Source of the DNA: CAYQQU01 sp964419545 | Lineage (GTDB): Bacteria > Bacteroidota > Bacteroidia > Chitinophagales > Saprospiraceae | Length of the DNA: 13,888 nucleotides | NCBI GenBank assembly: GCA_964419545.1 | Contig: CAYQQU010000106.1 | Coordinates: 1 to 13,888, forward strand | Direction of reading: 5' to 3' | Part shown: positions 1 to 7,663 of the stretch, piece by piece | Layout: each line of letters begins with the position of its first letter | Position numbering within the stretch: position 1 is the first letter of the stretch | Position numbers and translations under genes: made by a program | Notes under the pieces: model-generated | Databases searched by the model: none | Seen by the model: the letters and a program-made list of their open reading frames with translations, nothing else | What the model was told of the DNA's origin: nothing

Positions 1-1
1 C

Positions 2-55
2 AACAGCCTGCAACAAGCGATCGAGAAGCTGAAAAATAAAGAAGATATCAACTAG
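2..55 (+). CDS. C-terminal end of a gene truncated by the window edge
   Basis: Reading from base 2, 17 codons stay open up to a TAG stop at 53-55. The encoded tail is NSLQQAIEKLKNKEDIN, rich in Lys, Glu, Gln and Leu with heptad-like spacing, as in an amphipathic helix or coiled-coil C-terminus. Both other + frames stop within the first 40 bases, so this is the only frame that could belong to an incoming + strand gene. The reading frame overlaps the stop end of the minus-strand gene that follows by 8 bases, a compact tail-to-tail arrangement. The product cannot be identified from 17 residues. That the frame is coding at all is inferred from its composition and from the absence of any other gene reaching the edge. 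Confidence 0.5.
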   Translation, partial: NSLQQAIEKLKNKEDIN

Positions 56-3053
56 GCGCTGCTTTTCCGTTTGAAGGCAGGGTGAGGGGAAGCGCATTCG
101 TCTCTTCGCCATTGACCAGCAGGCTGACCCACAGACGGGCATTGGGGTCATAGCTCTGCAAGCGCGCCGCGTCCAAATTGAACGTCGCGTGCTGGTCCGA
201 CCACATTTGCAGGGTCGCTTCGACTGGTAGGTGATTGATCGCCAGTAAAAATTTTTCCTTGTCCGTTTTGAAGCTTTTTAAGCTTTGACCGAAGAGGGTG
301 ATCGACATGCCCGCACTATCGAAGGAAGGAATGAGGTATTCCACCCTGGGCGGCTGGAGGTTCGTGCTTCCGTCGGCGTACACCTGAATGAGGTGCATCG
401 TGCGTTCCATGGCCTGGTCGACCCGGTCGATGGTGCGCCGCAGGTCGAAATCAGTGAGCACCCCTTCGGCCACGTATTGGCTTTGGATATAGGTGCCGTT
501 GAGGTTGAGTTCCCAGACGAAGCTGGTAAATGCCGTTTGCACCTGCACCAGGTCGGCCATGGCGCGCTGGATGCGTTCCAGCGGGTCCTTGAGAAACTGC
601 GTAAGAATGGCCGCCAATCCGCCGAGGCCGGCCAATACTCCCGTCAGGCGGCCGCCGAGCTCTTCGCTTACTACGGCAATTGTCACCCCACCCATGATGA
701 GTATTGCCCCCATGACGAAGGTAGCGACGTTCAAAGTCTGCAGTAGCTGCATCGTCTTTTTGGCGTTGTTCACGGCTTCGTTCAGGAGGTGGGCCGCTTC
801 TTCGCTCCGCGCTTTGGAAGGCTTGAGGTAATACTCCGAGAGCAACTCCTGCCTGGCCGCCCGCTCCCGTTCTTCTCCGGTCACGGTGCGCACGAGGGCG
901 TCTACGGCGACGCGGCCGCCGATGTTGCCCAAAATTTTAACCAGGTTTTCGCGAATGTCGATGTTTTCCTCTTTGGGCAGGCGTTTGCTGAGCGGCTCGA
1001 TGGCTAAGCGTTCCAGCTGAACTTTGATCCGGTTGTAAGTCTCCATTTTATCTTCGAAAAACCAACGGTCGCTCATTTCTCCCAGCAACTTCGTGATCCA
1101 CTTTTGCACCACGAGCTCCCGTTCGTCCAATTCGATATCCATTAACCTATTGAGCAGCAGCTTGGCCAGCTCGTAGGTCGGCACGGGGAGCAGCTCGCCA
1201 TTTGGTTTGCGAATCAGGTTTTCGTGGCTCACCACCAGGTCCGCAAAGCCTTTATCTTTTTCTTTCAGGGTCCAGCACCACTTTTCCAGCTCTTTGCTGG
1301 TGTGTGGGTCCATTTCGGCTTTTGCAAATTCCGGCTCTCTAAAGACCCGGCTCACGGCCGGGTTTTTTTGTTCTTCCAACACTTTCTGCAACACGTATTC
1401 CCGCACTTCCGCCACTTTGCTCAGGTCCTTGCGGTTATTGAGCAGGTCGACCAGCGCCAGCACCGCGCCGGGCAGGTAGCGCGCTTTTTGGGAAGCCTGG
1501 TCGACAAGGGTAGCGTTTTTGTCACTGGCTACCCAAATGACACACTGTTCAAGGATAAACTTAAGCGAGCCATCGCTGCCGTATTTTATTGCACTGGAGA
1601 TCAATTCACTGGCTTTTTCTTCCTGGCTCAGATCCTTGATCAGCTCATTTAATCGTTTTTGAATAACCGAGGATTTCCGCTTGAGGAAAACCGTCGCTTT
1701 TTCCGCAACCTCCGGTTCCTGGTCGTTATCGACTGCCGCGAGAATAAAGGGCAACAGGTCGTCGTGGTTGGGAAAGTCTTTTGCTTCCCACCGCGCTTCG
1801 AGTATCCGCGGTGTCGATAACAGGAATTTTCCTTTTTCCTGGGTATTAAAAAAGATATTGTTGAGCAGTTTTTCCGCCACTTCTCCCGGAAATACCCGTG
1901 CGATCTTCTTGAACACTTCGGTGCTGTCTTCCTCCATCAAACGATCTTCATTGCGCTCGATCGCCCGCAGGTGTTTGAAGAGTTCCGTTTCGTAGTCTTT
2001 CAAAAAAACGCTCGCCAGTTCCCGCACATCGCCGTCGTTGTGTTTTAGGGCAGCGAGGAGAGCCGGCAGGAGGCTTCTGCCCAATTTATGATCGCTTTTC
2101 CAGCGGTCGTCGAGGTCTTTAAAACTCAACAGCAGCCGGCCGCGGTCGGCGATCGTCAGGCTATTGTCATGGGTAGTCAGAAAACGAAAAGCGTCATCAT
2201 CTCCCAGGATGCTGCGAATAGCGCTAAAATCTTCCTCAAGGGTATGCTGTTCATCCCCTTCGCACAGATATTTGAATAGCGCGTAATAAATCTCCAGTCG
2301 CACTCCCCGCTGTGCCGGGATCTCCTCAGAAAAGTTTTTCAGATAGTTGAAGGCTTCGGTTGCCTTGTAGGGATGGACGTTAAATTCAGTATGGCAATTG
2401 CGAAGGCGATAGGCGATGAGGCGATAGGTTGTTAATTTGTGGCCGCTGCGATAGCCCTGTTTACTGTAATAGGTCTCCCGGTCTTGCTGGAATTCTCCCC
2501 AGATCTCTTTGGACAATAAATAGTACGATTTCCAATAATCGCTCATTTTGGAATTAAAAAAACGTTCGATCTGATCTTCCGAGGAGCGGGGCAGGCCGTC
2601 AATGGTGCACAGAAAAGCGTCGATAACGAATTTTCGTTGTTTCCAGCCGACAGGGATGCCCGCAGGGTCGTCGGCGACGTAAAAATCCGACCAGGAACCT
2701 TGAGCGTACTCTCCTAGTATTTTCCATAACGATCCGCTGATCGCCTCCCAGTTATCGCCTGATTTATAGCCTTTGATGCGCAGGTGGTGCAACAGGGTGG
2801 CGCCTTCTTTCAAAACCGCCCAGGCTGGGTATTCCGGAGAGTCGCCTCCCGGCCGGACGGCCGTTTCCATGAGCAGAATCGTTGCTTTGACCAGCATTTT
2901 TTTATTGTCCTCATATTTTCTGAGTAGCCGGTCGCAGATCGAAGGCTCGGGCTCCTGATAAAAATCCCAGTTTTTTCCCAGGGAGTTTTCAGCTGAAGAA
3001 AGCAGTGCCTTCCAGGTAAGAAGCTCTTGCAGGGATTGATTCTCGACGCTCAT
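48..3053 (-). CDS. Large helical-repeat protein with two membrane helices and a beta-rich tail, function unknown
   Basis: This 1001-residue protein is not one I can name. Residues 1 to about 760 are almost entirely predicted helix, with charged amphipathic stretches like an alpha-solenoid; residues 695-740 (containing ENLVKILGNIGGRVAVDALV) read like a HEAT repeat. Two hydrophobic helices follow at about 776-796 and 802-820, separated by a short charged turn. Residues 823-895 form a conserved-looking helical segment (ERIQRAMADLVQVQTAF, then WELNLNGTYIQSQYVAEGV). Residues 903-992 are beta-rich and could be an Ig-like or IPT-like sandwich. There is no N-terminal signal peptide, so the long N-terminal part is probably cytoplasmic. 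I see no P-loop, protease or nuclease motif. The tandem-TM-plus-helix block vaguely recalls the two-TM segments attached to predicted bacterial signalling or immunity proteins, but this is only an impression. The ATG at 3053 is the first start in the frame. No Shine-Dalgarno sequence is evident, as is usual in Bacteroidota. Confidence 0.85.
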   Translation of the reverse strand: MSVENQSLQELLTWKALLSSAENSLGKNWDFYQEPEPSICDRLLRKYEDNKKMLVKATILLMETAVRPGGDSPEYPAWAVLKEGATLLHHLRIKGYKSGDNWEAISGSLWKILGEYAQGSWSDFYVADDPAGIPVGWKQRKFVIDAFLCTIDGLPRSSEDQIERFFNSKMSDYWKSYYLLSKEIWGEFQQDRETYYSKQGYRSGHKLTTYRLIAYRLRNCHTEFNVHPYKATEAFNYLKNFSEEIPAQRGVRLEIYYALFKYLCEGDEQHTLEEDFSAIRSILGDDDAFRFLTTHDNSLTIADRGRLLLSFKDLDDRWKSDHKLGRSLLPALLAALKHNDGDVRELASVFLKDYETELFKHLRAIERNEDRLMEEDSTEVFKKIARVFPGEVAEKLLNNIFFNTQEKGKFLLSTPRILEARWEAKDFPNHDDLLPFILAAVDNDQEPEVAEKATVFLKRKSSVIQKRLNELIKDLSQEEKASELISSAIKYGSDGSLKFILEQCVIWVASDKNATLVDQASQKARYLPGAVLALVDLLNNRKDLSKVAEVREYVLQKVLEEQKNPAVSRVFREPEFAKAEMDPHTSKELEKWCWTLKEKDKGFADLVVSHENLIRKPNGELLPVPTYELAKLLLNRLMDIELDERELVVQKWITKLLGEMSDRWFFEDKMETYNRIKVQLERLAIEPLSKRLPKEENIDIRENLVKILGNIGGRVAVDALVRTVTGEERERAARQELLSEYYLKPSKARSEEAAHLLNEAVNNAKKTMQLLQTLNVATFVMGAILIMGGVTIAVVSEELGGRLTGVLAGLGGLAAILTQFLKDPLERIQRAMADLVQVQTAFTSFVWELNLNGTYIQSQYVAEGVLTDFDLRRTIDRVDQAMERTMHLIQVYADGSTNLQPPRVEYLIPSFDSAGMSITLFGQSLKSFKTDKEKFLLAINHLPVEATLQMWSDQHATFNLDAARLQSYDPNARLWVSLLVNGEETNALPLTLPSNGKAAPS

Positions 3054-3189
3054 GATTTAGGTGCAGTTTAAATTCGAGGTAAACGACCGGATCCGCTCGC
3101 TCCAAACATGCTCTCAATCTTCTGAAATAAGCGTTCAAGGCCATGAGCGCCGGAAACAGGCATTCCCTAAGGTAGTAAATAATACTTGA

Positions 3190-3199
3190 ATGTATACAT
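3190..3199. promoter_or_regulatory. 10-bp perfect palindrome in the divergent promoter region
   Basis: ATGTATACAT is a perfect 10-bp palindrome in the 252-bp gap between the divergent solenoid-protein and carbonic anhydrase genes. The core TGTATACA also occurs at 8505-8512 in another intergenic stretch. It could be a small operator. No convincing TAnnTTTG box was found next to it; the nearest imperfect match toward carbonic anhydrase is TATTTTG at 3258-3264, one base short of consensus. Apart from this, the gap shows only AT-rich leader sequence. Confidence 0.2.
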
Positions 3200-3305
3200 C
3201 CCGGTGTTTCCGGTAATCTTTCTTTTTCAAAAACTTACGCTTCACCGGCCCTTTTCTTATTTTGCACCTACATCCATGTATTAAACATAAAAAATTTTTT
3301 CACCC

Positions 3306-3938
3306 ATGCCTCAGTCTTATCTCGAATTACTGGAAGGCAATTCGCAGTTTGCCGACGCCATTAAAAAGGAAGATCCAAGATTTTTTGAAGAACTTTCCAA
3401 AGGACAAACGCCCAAGTTCCTCTGGATCGGCTGCGCCGACAGCCGCGTGCCTGCTTCCGAAGTAACCAACGTGAAACCCGGCGCCATCTTCGTGCATCGC
3501 AATATCGCCAACGTCGTCGTCCACACCGACTCCAACCTGCTCAGCGTTGCTTATTACGCTATTAAGGTGCTGAAAGTAAGACACGTCATCGTCTGCGGCC
3601 ACTACGGCTGCGGCGGGGTGCAGGCTGCTCTGACCCACAAGCGCTACGGTTTTATCGACAGCTGGCTGGGCCACATCAAAGATGTTTACCGCCTGCACCA
3701 GCAAGAGCTGAAAAACTTGGACGAAAAGACGCGCTTCGACCGGCTCGTAGAACTAAATGTGATCGAACAAGTGAAAAACCTGGCCAGCGTGCCTTTTATT
3801 CAGGAAGAGTGGGAAAACAGCGAGTTTCCGTATATCCACGGCTGGGTCTATAACTTGAAGACGGGAAAGATCAATGAGCTGGATTGTACCATGAACAACA
3901 CCAGCCTGATTGATGAGGTGTATGATTACGATTTTTAA
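3306..3938 (+). CDS. can: Beta-class carbonic anhydrase
   Basis: Catalyses reversible hydration of CO2 to bicarbonate in the cytoplasm. The 210-residue length and motifs fit the beta class. CADSR at 43-47 supplies zinc ligand Cys43 and the Asp45/Arg47 dyad, and HYGCGG at 99-104 supplies zinc ligands His99 and Cys102. The stretch FVHRNIAN (62-69) is also typical. There is no signal peptide. The ATG at 3306 gives the usual family N-terminus; the leader just before it is AT-rich with no Shine-Dalgarno sequence. The gene stands alone on the + strand, divergent from the solenoid-protein gene and facing the SulP transporter about 600 bp away. Since SulP proteins are often fused to or encoded beside carbonic anhydrases, the two may cooperate in bicarbonate supply. 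That functional link is inference; the enzyme assignment is firm. Confidence 0.96.
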   Translation: MPQSYLELLEGNSQFADAIKKEDPRFFEELSKGQTPKFLWIGCADSRVPASEVTNVKPGAIFVHRNIANVVVHTDSNLLSVAYYAIKVLKVRHVIVCGHYGCGGVQAALTHKRYGFIDSWLGHIKDVYRLHQQELKNLDEKTRFDRLVELNVIEQVKNLASVPFIQEEWENSEFPYIHGWVYNLKTGKINELDCTMNNTSLIDEVYDYDF

Positions 3939-3999
3939 CTGAACACCTGGAAATTATTGGAGTAAAATTTTCCTGCCTCGCAGAGCGAACGCTATCCGG

Positions 4000-4141
4000 C
4001 CCGGATTATTCATGGATTCATCTATTGCCTGCCGCCATTCTTGCGTTTGCTCTTTGGTCGATACTCATCGTATCTGGGGAAATCGCCTGCGTGTCGCCCG
4101 CCTGACAACCGTCATGACGAAGAACCCATGAAGAATCCGGG
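4000..4141. repeat. 142-bp element bounded by 23-bp inverted repeats (dispersed palindromic family)
   Basis: Bases 4000-4022 begin CCCGGATTATTCATGG. The reverse complement of 4119-4141 begins CCCGGATTCTTCATGG. The two 23-base arms match at 20 of 23 positions. The 96-base interior contains a small perfect hairpin, GATAC-TCATC-GTATC, and no credible reading frame. The element lies 61 bp downstream of the carbonic anhydrase stop. The same core occurs in the gap between the metalloprotease and mevalonate kinase genes and, in part, near 4144 and 8553. It is therefore better viewed as a member of a REP/MITE-like dispersed repeat family than as a simple terminator, although it may also end transcription. 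Confidence 0.6.
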
Positions 4142-4143
4142 TT

Positions 4144-4162
4144 AACCCATGAATGGCCCGGG
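4144..4162 (-). repeat. Degenerate third copy of the CCCGGAT-ATTCATGG repeat
   Basis: On the minus strand this reads CCCGGGCCATTCATGGGTT, differing from the repeat core mainly at the two or three bases after CCCGG. Its AACCCATGAA half is a direct repeat of 4123-4132, 21 bp away. It abuts the 142-bp element and probably arose from it or from a second insertion. From here to the small-protein stop at 4218 I see only GC-rich unassigned sequence. Confidence 0.4.
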
Positions 4163-4217
4163 CTGGGTTCCGCACGGCTTCGGTATCGCTCTCCCGGATA
4201 AACTTCCCGGCCAACCC

Positions 4218-4418
4218 TTATTTGAGCTTTCCGATAATCTGATCCGAGCTGATCAGCACCTTGCGATAGTGTTCGAACAACTGCCCGGGCATCATCTCGG
4301 CGTGGATGGCATAGTCTTTCGGTTTTGACGGCTTACGTCGGACGGAATTAGCGCTTGGTTCATCTGATCCCCTTTCCTTCAGGGGTTTGGATAATAGCGA
4401 TTGCAGGATTTTTTTCAT
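4218..4418 (-). CDS. Possible 66-residue small protein, function unknown
   Basis: An ATG-initiated frame of 66 codons lies between the convergent carbonic anhydrase and SulP genes. The N-terminus (MKKILQSLLSKPLKE) is a basic amphipathic helix rather than a secretion signal. A Pro/Lys/Arg/Ser-rich linker follows (about 18-34), then a helical tail ending SSDQIIGKLK. Codons favour ATC, CTG, GCC and GAA, as in neighbouring genes, which is the main argument that it is real. It lies 121 bp downstream of the SulP stop on the same strand, separated by a strong hairpin, so it could be translated from readthrough or from its own promoter. I do not recognise a family. It may also be spurious. Confidence 0.4.
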   Translation of the reverse strand: MKKILQSLLSKPLKERGSDEPSANSVRRKPSKPKDYAIHAEMMPGQLFEHYRKVLISSDQIIGKLK

Positions 4419-4464
4419 GACGGTTGGTGTTTACTAATGAACCCAATGCGAAAATCGAACTGCT

Positions 4465-4505
4465 CCGGCCGGAAGGCCTGTACTTTTGAGGCGCCTCCCG
4501 GCCGG
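4465..4505 (-). terminator. Strong GC-rich hairpin behind the SulP gene
   Basis: CCGGCCGG at 4465-4472 and again at 4498-4505 can pair. The arms extend inward through AGGCCT (4474-4479) and AGGCGCCT (4489-4496), leaving a short loop. In minus-strand RNA the position between these blocks is a G-U pair, whereas in + strand RNA it is an A-C mismatch, so the hairpin fits minus-strand transcription better. It begins 35 bp beyond the SulP stop. No clean T-run follows on the minus strand, so intrinsic termination is uncertain; it may instead protect the 3' end of the transcript. Confidence 0.5.
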
Positions 4506-4539
4506 AAAACGTTTTATAGCACGTCGACCTGTCCCCCCA

Positions 4540-6216
4540 TTAATTGGATTGCGCTTCAACGGATTGCAGGTCGGATAGTTCTTTTTGTTTTCCCTGCAGC
4601 ACCTTCTGCACTTTTTTTACCGATTCATTTTTCTGGGGCGGTCCGAGCCCTTTGCCAAGGCCCCGGATGGTCAGGTCGATATTGTCGTAAGGGGCGTGTT
4701 CCTCAAAGTCGCGGATCACTTCATAGACATCATAATCGATGTTGATCGAGCGGGTGGCGTCGATAATCACTTTGGTATTTGCGGGCACTTCATTCAGGGT
4801 CCGCATGATGCTGGCGCGATTGAGGAAGGAAACGTCCTCTGACAAATTGATCACGATCGCTTCGTCCGCCTTGTGTTCTTCTTCCGTAAAGAAGTACGGG
4901 TTGCGGTAGTTGTTGCGCAGAATATAGAAGATGGCGACAGCCATGCCCATGCCGATACCGACCAGCAGGTCGGTGAAGATGATGCCCAGGATAGTCACTA
5001 TAAAGGGCACAAACTGATACCAGCCCAGGCGGTACATCTGCTGGAAAAGCGACGGTTTGGCCAGTTTAAACCCAACCACAAAGAGGATGGCGGCCAGGGT
5101 AGCCAGAGGAATCAGGTTGAGGAGGCTGGGAATCAACATGGCGGCGAAGAGCAGCAGGAAACCGTGGATGATCGCCGACATCTTGGTGCGGCCGCCCGAC
5201 TGGATATTGGCTGAACTGCGCACGATGACCTGCGTAACGGGCAAGCCGCCGATCAGGCCGGAAATTATGTTGCCGACGCCCTGCGCTTTCAACTCCCGGT
5301 TGGTCGGCGTAATGCGCTTCTGAGGGTCGAGCTTGTCGGTGGCTTCAACACACAATAAGGTTTCCAGACTGGCGACAATCGCGATAGTCAAAGCCGTAGT
5401 GTATACCGCAGCATTGGTGATCTGGCTGAAGTCGGGCAGGGTGAACAGCCCCAGGAAACCGGCAAAACCTTCCGCTACCGGAATTTGCACCAGGTGCCTG
5501 GGGTCGATGGCCAGAGCGGGCGCCGCAGCGATGAAGAGCTGATTCAGCATGATACCCGCCACCACCGCTACGAGCGGCCCCTGGATGAGTTGAAAAAGCC
5601 TGATCCGCTTCATGAACGGGCGCTCCCATAAAATGAGAATGAACAGGGAAACCAGAGTGACAACCAGTGCGCCGGGCTGAATGAAGTTGAGCATATTTAA
5701 CAACTCGGTGAACGTATTTTCCGAGTCGGTCTGAAGAAACTGAAAGCTGCCTTCGGGAACCTTGTCATAGCCAAAAGCATGCGGGATCTGCTTCAGGATA
5801 ATGATGATCCCGATGCCGGAGAGCATGCCTTTAATGACGGATGACGGGAAGTAGTACCCGATGATCCCCGCCCGCAGAAAGCCCAGGGCCAGTTGAATGA
5901 CGCCGGCCAACACCACGGCCATGAGAAAGGTTTCCCATGCCCCCAGGGTGGCGATGGCGTTAAGTACAATGACAGCCAGTCCCGCCGCCGGACCGCTCAC
6001 CCCAAGCGGGGAACCGCTCAGCAACCCCACGACGATACCGCCTACGATGCCGGCGATGATGCCGGAAAACAGGGGGGCCCCGGATGCCAGAGCAATGCCC
6101 AGACAAAGCGGGGTGGCTACGAGAAAGACGACGATACTGGCGGGAAAATCACTTTTCAGATTGGAAAAAAAATTGTTCACAGGCTTATCAGCCTGGAAAT
6201 CTGGTTGCTTTACCAT
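4540..6216 (-). CDS. SulP/SLC26 family anion transporter with C-terminal STAS-like domain (possible bicarbonate transporter)
   Basis: A 558-residue inner-membrane transporter. Residues 22-435 contain about 10-14 hydrophobic helices of the SulP fold. Family hallmarks are the segment LGVSGPAAGLAVIVL (71-85) and the conserved block GGLPVTQVIVRSSANIQSGG (323-342). Residues about 450-530 form a cytoplasmic STAS-type domain, with a beta strand and helix around KVIIDATRSINIDYD (482-496), followed by a charged tail. SulP members carry sulfate, bicarbonate or other anions, and sequence alone does not settle the substrate. The carbonic anhydrase gene facing it favours bicarbonate, because SulP-carbonic anhydrase fusions and neighbours are known. 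The gene follows the response regulator and histidine kinase genes on the same strand after an 89-bp gap, so co-transcription or regulation by that pair is possible but not shown. The ATG at 6216 gives the expected short hydrophilic N-terminus. Confidence 0.9.
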   Translation of the reverse strand: MVKQPDFQADKPVNNFFSNLKSDFPASIVVFLVATPLCLGIALASGAPLFSGIIAGIVGGIVVGLLSGSPLGVSGPAAGLAVIVLNAIATLGAWETFLMAVVLAGVIQLALGFLRAGIIGYYFPSSVIKGMLSGIGIIIILKQIPHAFGYDKVPEGSFQFLQTDSENTFTELLNMLNFIQPGALVVTLVSLFILILWERPFMKRIRLFQLIQGPLVAVVAGIMLNQLFIAAAPALAIDPRHLVQIPVAEGFAGFLGLFTLPDFSQITNAAVYTTALTIAIVASLETLLCVEATDKLDPQKRITPTNRELKAQGVGNIISGLIGGLPVTQVIVRSSANIQSGGRTKMSAIIHGFLLLFAAMLIPSLLNLIPLATLAAILFVVGFKLAKPSLFQQMYRLGWYQFVPFIVTILGIIFTDLLVGIGMGMAVAIFYILRNNYRNPYFFTEEEHKADEAIVINLSEDVSFLNRASIMRTLNEVPANTKVIIDATRSINIDYDVYEVIRDFEEHAPYDNIDLTIRGLGKGLGPPQKNESVKKVQKVLQGKQKELSDLQSVEAQSN

Positions 6217-6305
6217 GGTAACTTTGCTTGTGACTGAGGAGTATTAGCCATTACAAAGATCCAAGCCCGTCATTAGAGCCGGGTTAAAGCAAGATTAAAA
6301 TCTCA

Positions 6306-7631
6306 TTAGAATGTGGGTAAGCGCAGCGTAACCGTGGTGCCTTCTCCCGTTTCGGAAGCAATTTTGAGGGTTCCGTTATGGAGGTCGGCGATCTTTTTGA
6401 CTAGCGTCAGGCCGATACCGTGCCCTTGTTTGCGGCGGGCGTTGGAAGATCGGAACAGCGGTTGAAAAATCTGCTCCAGATCGGCTTGGGGAATGCCGAT
6501 GCCCCGATCTTCCACCATTATCTCGAAGCATTGCCCCCGGCGATGACAACTGACTTTTACGGGCTGGTCAGAGGAGTATTTCAAGGCATTGTCGACAATG
6601 TTCTGCAAAGCGGTGCGGAGCAGTGGAAAGCTGCCTTTTACATTATGTTGCCCGTCATCCAGTGCAAGGTCCAGCTGGATTCGCTGGGGTGGAAACGGCT
6701 CGATTGCTTCCAGCAAACACTGATCCAGGGGGAATACCTTGGGTTCGGGCAGTTGAGAAAGCGCCTCGGTCTTTTCCAGGTCGAGCAGCTGCCGCATGAG
6801 CAATTGCAGGCGGTCGGCTTCGGCCTGGATGATCTGGAGCGTAGCCTGGTATTCCTCCGGGGATCGGGTTTTTCCCAAAAGCACCTCGATCTGGCCGCTG
6901 ATGGCGGTAAGGGGGTTGCGCATCTCGTGGCTGGCGTTGCGCACAAACTGCCGCTGCGCCTCGAAAGATGCTTGCAGGCGGTCGAGCATCCGGTTGAAAG
7001 CGATGGCCACTTCGCCGATCTCGTCATCGGGGTTGTTCACTTCCAGCCTTAGGTCCAGGCGGTCGGCGCTGATATCGCTGGCGCGGTGGATCTTATCTTC
7101 CAGTGGACGAAGCGCCGCAGCAATACCCAGGCGATCGACGACCACGAGCAACAAAACCGCCGTCACTCCGCCTATCAGAAGGATTTTTCTCAGGAAGTTG
7201 AGCTTGGAGCGCCCGAAGGTATCGACAGCGGTGACGATCACTGCGTAATCGCCGGCCGGCAGGTGATACAACCGGCCTACCCCCTGCCGCTCGCCCTGCC
7301 AGAACTTAACGACCTCTTCCTGTTTGATCCTCCCGGCCAAGCCTTCGGGAAACAACCGGTGCAGGGAATCGATACCCGACGGATGGAGGGTAATAGCAAA
7401 TTCCTTTTCGGCATCCAGCGTTTGCAGGAACTTATCGCGGACGGCCTGCTCGATGGCCTGGTTTTTTTCCAGGAAGATGAGCTCGGTCAGCGCCACCCGC
7501 TTTTCCAGCCGGTTGAAAAATTCGCGCTCGTGAAAACGGGAAGTGAAAATATACACCAGTATTCCTACCGTAGCGATGGCCGCTACCGCGGTGATCGAAA
7601 GCAGCCAGGTCAACCGGTCGCGGATTTTCAT
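6306..7631 (-). CDS. Sensor histidine kinase, HAMP-HisKA-HATPase_c type
   Basis: A 441-residue membrane sensor that should autophosphorylate on a histidine and pass phosphate to the regulator encoded just upstream. TM1 is about 8-29, a periplasmic sensor region of roughly 115 residues follows, and TM2 is about 148-170. A HAMP linker spans about 172-225. The dimerisation helix carries the H-box RNASHEMRNPLTAI with His235. The ATPase domain has the N-box QNIVDNALKY (Asn344, Asn348), the G1 motif EDRGIGI (374-380), the F-box region around IFQPLFR and the G2 motif GHGIGL (403-408). All catalytic motifs are intact. The periplasmic part has no recognisable sensory fold, so the signal is unknown. 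The gene starts 32 bp after the response regulator stop on the same strand, the usual order for such a pair. Confidence 0.96.
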   Translation of the reverse strand: MKIRDRLTWLLSITAVAAIATVGILVYIFTSRFHEREFFNRLEKRVALTELIFLEKNQAIEQAVRDKFLQTLDAEKEFAITLHPSGIDSLHRLFPEGLAGRIKQEEVVKFWQGERQGVGRLYHLPAGDYAVIVTAVDTFGRSKLNFLRKILLIGGVTAVLLLVVVDRLGIAAALRPLEDKIHRASDISADRLDLRLEVNNPDDEIGEVAIAFNRMLDRLQASFEAQRQFVRNASHEMRNPLTAISGQIEVLLGKTRSPEEYQATLQIIQAEADRLQLLMRQLLDLEKTEALSQLPEPKVFPLDQCLLEAIEPFPPQRIQLDLALDDGQHNVKGSFPLLRTALQNIVDNALKYSSDQPVKVSCHRRGQCFEIMVEDRGIGIPQADLEQIFQPLFRSSNARRKQGHGIGLTLVKKIADLHNGTLKIASETGEGTTVTLRLPTF

Positions 7632-7663
7632 AACACGAAATTTTTATCAAAAATGCGTTCCCG

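Noticed and set aside
285..2958. Several + strand frames of 60-150 codons opposite the 1001-residue gene
   Set aside because: They are antisense shadows of a long continuous frame with no protein-like features.
3939..3985. Terminator directly after the carbonic anhydrase (GGAAA and TTTCC arms)
   Set aside because: Only five base pairs form, around a long loop and without a T-run.
6217..6305. Promoter or operator between the kinase and SulP genes
   Set aside because: No TAnnTTTG box could be found on the minus strand and only a weak four-pair hairpin is present.
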